Assembly: GCF_900103805.1 (NCBI RefSeq)
Contig: NZ_FNIB01000001.1
Location: 124,001-188,000, forward strand
Origin: Cryobacterium flavum
GTDB taxonomy: Bacteria; Actinomycetota; Actinomycetes; Actinomycetales; Microbacteriaceae
Direction of reading: 5' to 3'
Length of the DNA stretch: 64,000 nt
Shown here piece by piece: positions 63,466 through 64,000 of the stretch. Position numbers and translations under genes: made by a program. The notes beneath the pieces are model-generated. The model had not been told where the DNA came from, ran no database searches, and saw only the letters and a list, made by a program, of their open reading frames with translations. The first letter of the stretch is position 1. Every line of letters starts with the position of its first letter.

Positions 63466-64000
63466 GCTTTCAACCGTAACGATGTTCGCGTGGGTCGGCG
63501 TGCATCCGTTTGGCCGGGCGCGCCTGCTGCAGCGACCAGCCGTCGAAGAACCAGGGCGAGCAGAAAGAGGGCGGCCGCCGTCAGGGCGATCGCCGGGCCG
63601 GCCGCCACGTCGAGGGAGCGGGACAGCAGCACGCCAACGACACCGGCCACCGCGCCGATTACGGGCGCGATGACGAACATCTGGGTGGTCGTGCGTGACA
63701 CGAGGCGGGCTGCCGCAGCGGGGGCTGCGATCAGGGCGATGGCCAGGATGGCGCCGACGGCCGGCATCGCCGTGACGACCGTGGCCGTGATGAGCACGAG
63801 CGTGAGCAGTTCCATGGGCCATTCGTGATATCCGGCCGCGCGAAAACCGCCAACATCGAAGGTCGAGAACATGATTTGCCGGCCGAACAGCACGATGCAG
63901 AGCACGGCGAGACCCAGCACGACGGCCACGAGGGTCACGTCCTGGTCGGTCACTGTGAGGATGGAGCCGACCAGGTAGGAGTCGACCTTGACCGGCAGCG
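63462..64000 (-). CDS. znuB: Zinc ABC transporter permease (ZnuB-like), 5' end beyond window
   Basis: The 179 codons visible are the C-terminal part of an ABC-3 family permease. Recognisable helices: YLVGSILTVTDQDVTLVAVV at the right edge, MELLTLVLITATVVTAMPAVG, GAILAIALIAAPAAAARL and a final basic tail. ABC-3 permeases import Zn2+ or Mn2+. The start lies outside the window. Its stop overlaps the start of zur. Confidence 0.88.
   Translation of the reverse strand, partial: LPVKVDSYLVGSILTVTDQDVTLVAVVLGLAVLCIVLFGRQIMFSTFDVGGFRAAGYHEWPMELLTLVLITATVVTAMPAVGAILAIALIAAPAAAARLVSRTTTQMFVIAPVIGAVAGVVGVLLSRSLDVAAGPAIALTAAALFLLALVLRRLVAAAGAPGQTDARRPTRTSLRLKA

Overview
The window comes from a high-GC, Gram-positive actinobacterium, most likely of the family Microbacteriaceae (Cryobacterium, Salinibacterium or Leifsonia-like). 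The basis is GC-rich coding on both strands with many 4-bp ATGA overlaps, the dnaK-grpE-dnaJ-hspR operon with HAIR operators, a DUF6421-SDR pair, zinc-free ribosomal protein paralogues beside zur/znuB, and many apparently leaderless genes (-10 box, 6-7 nt, then ATG/GTG). The genus is inference only.

Layout. Positions 1-7.4 kb: a catabolic island with an atypical SDR and a DUF1932-type dehydrogenase on the minus strand, diverging from a TRAP-TAXI uptake operon (binding protein, DUF1850 protein, fused permease) and a fumarylacetoacetate hydrolase. Bases 1-58 hold no recognisable gene. 7.4-15.5 kb: an alpha/beta hydrolase, an APC permease with a probably frameshifted 5' end, an SDR, a cation:proton antiporter, a DUF3592 protein, an LLM flavin/F420 oxidoreductase with an amidohydrolase, and an alkD-like DNA repair gene cut by an in-frame TAG. 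15.8-26.2 kb: DUF6421 and SDR genes, a histidine kinase/response regulator pair upstream of a two-gene ABC exporter, L-threonine aldolase with an acyl-CoA ligase, a lipoprotein and a nitroreductase. 26.2-33.8 kb: zinc alcohol dehydrogenase, clpB lacking its N domain, an aromatic/histidinol-phosphate aminotransferase and a three-gene amino-acid-type ABC importer. 33.8-37.7 kb: a branched-chain-type 2-oxoacid dehydrogenase operon (E1alpha, E1beta, free lipoyl domain, alpha/beta hydrolase) divergent from an Lrp/AsnC regulator. 37.9-45 kb: SWIM-SNF2 helicase, GT87 mannosyltransferase, phosphatase and an rRNA guanine methyltransferase. 44.8-48.9 kb: the DnaK chaperone operon. 49-54.5 kb: MFS transporter, PEP mutase-family enzyme, dCTP deaminase, tRNA-Gly(CCC) followed by remnants of two decayed genes, a dinucleotide-binding epimerase-like protein and a MarR regulator. 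54.6-56.7 kb: small membrane/stress proteins. 56.7-64 kb: PIF1-like helicase, a CopD-CtaG fusion, HU, rpmB-rpmG-rpsN, zur and the start of the zinc ABC transporter, which runs off the window.

Connections. HspR probably represses both its own chaperone operon and clpB, since HAIR operators lie upstream of both. Zur and ZnuB sit beside three zinc-independent ribosomal protein genes, a classic zinc-economy arrangement. The Lrp-type regulator probably controls the divergent 2-oxoacid dehydrogenase.

The most unusual signals are not genes. A 9-bp motif, A[A/G]CGGATGC, is scattered over almost the whole window on both strands, inside and between genes, and once as an inverted pair acting as a likely terminator. 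Several families of long intergenic hairpins share sequence with one another.
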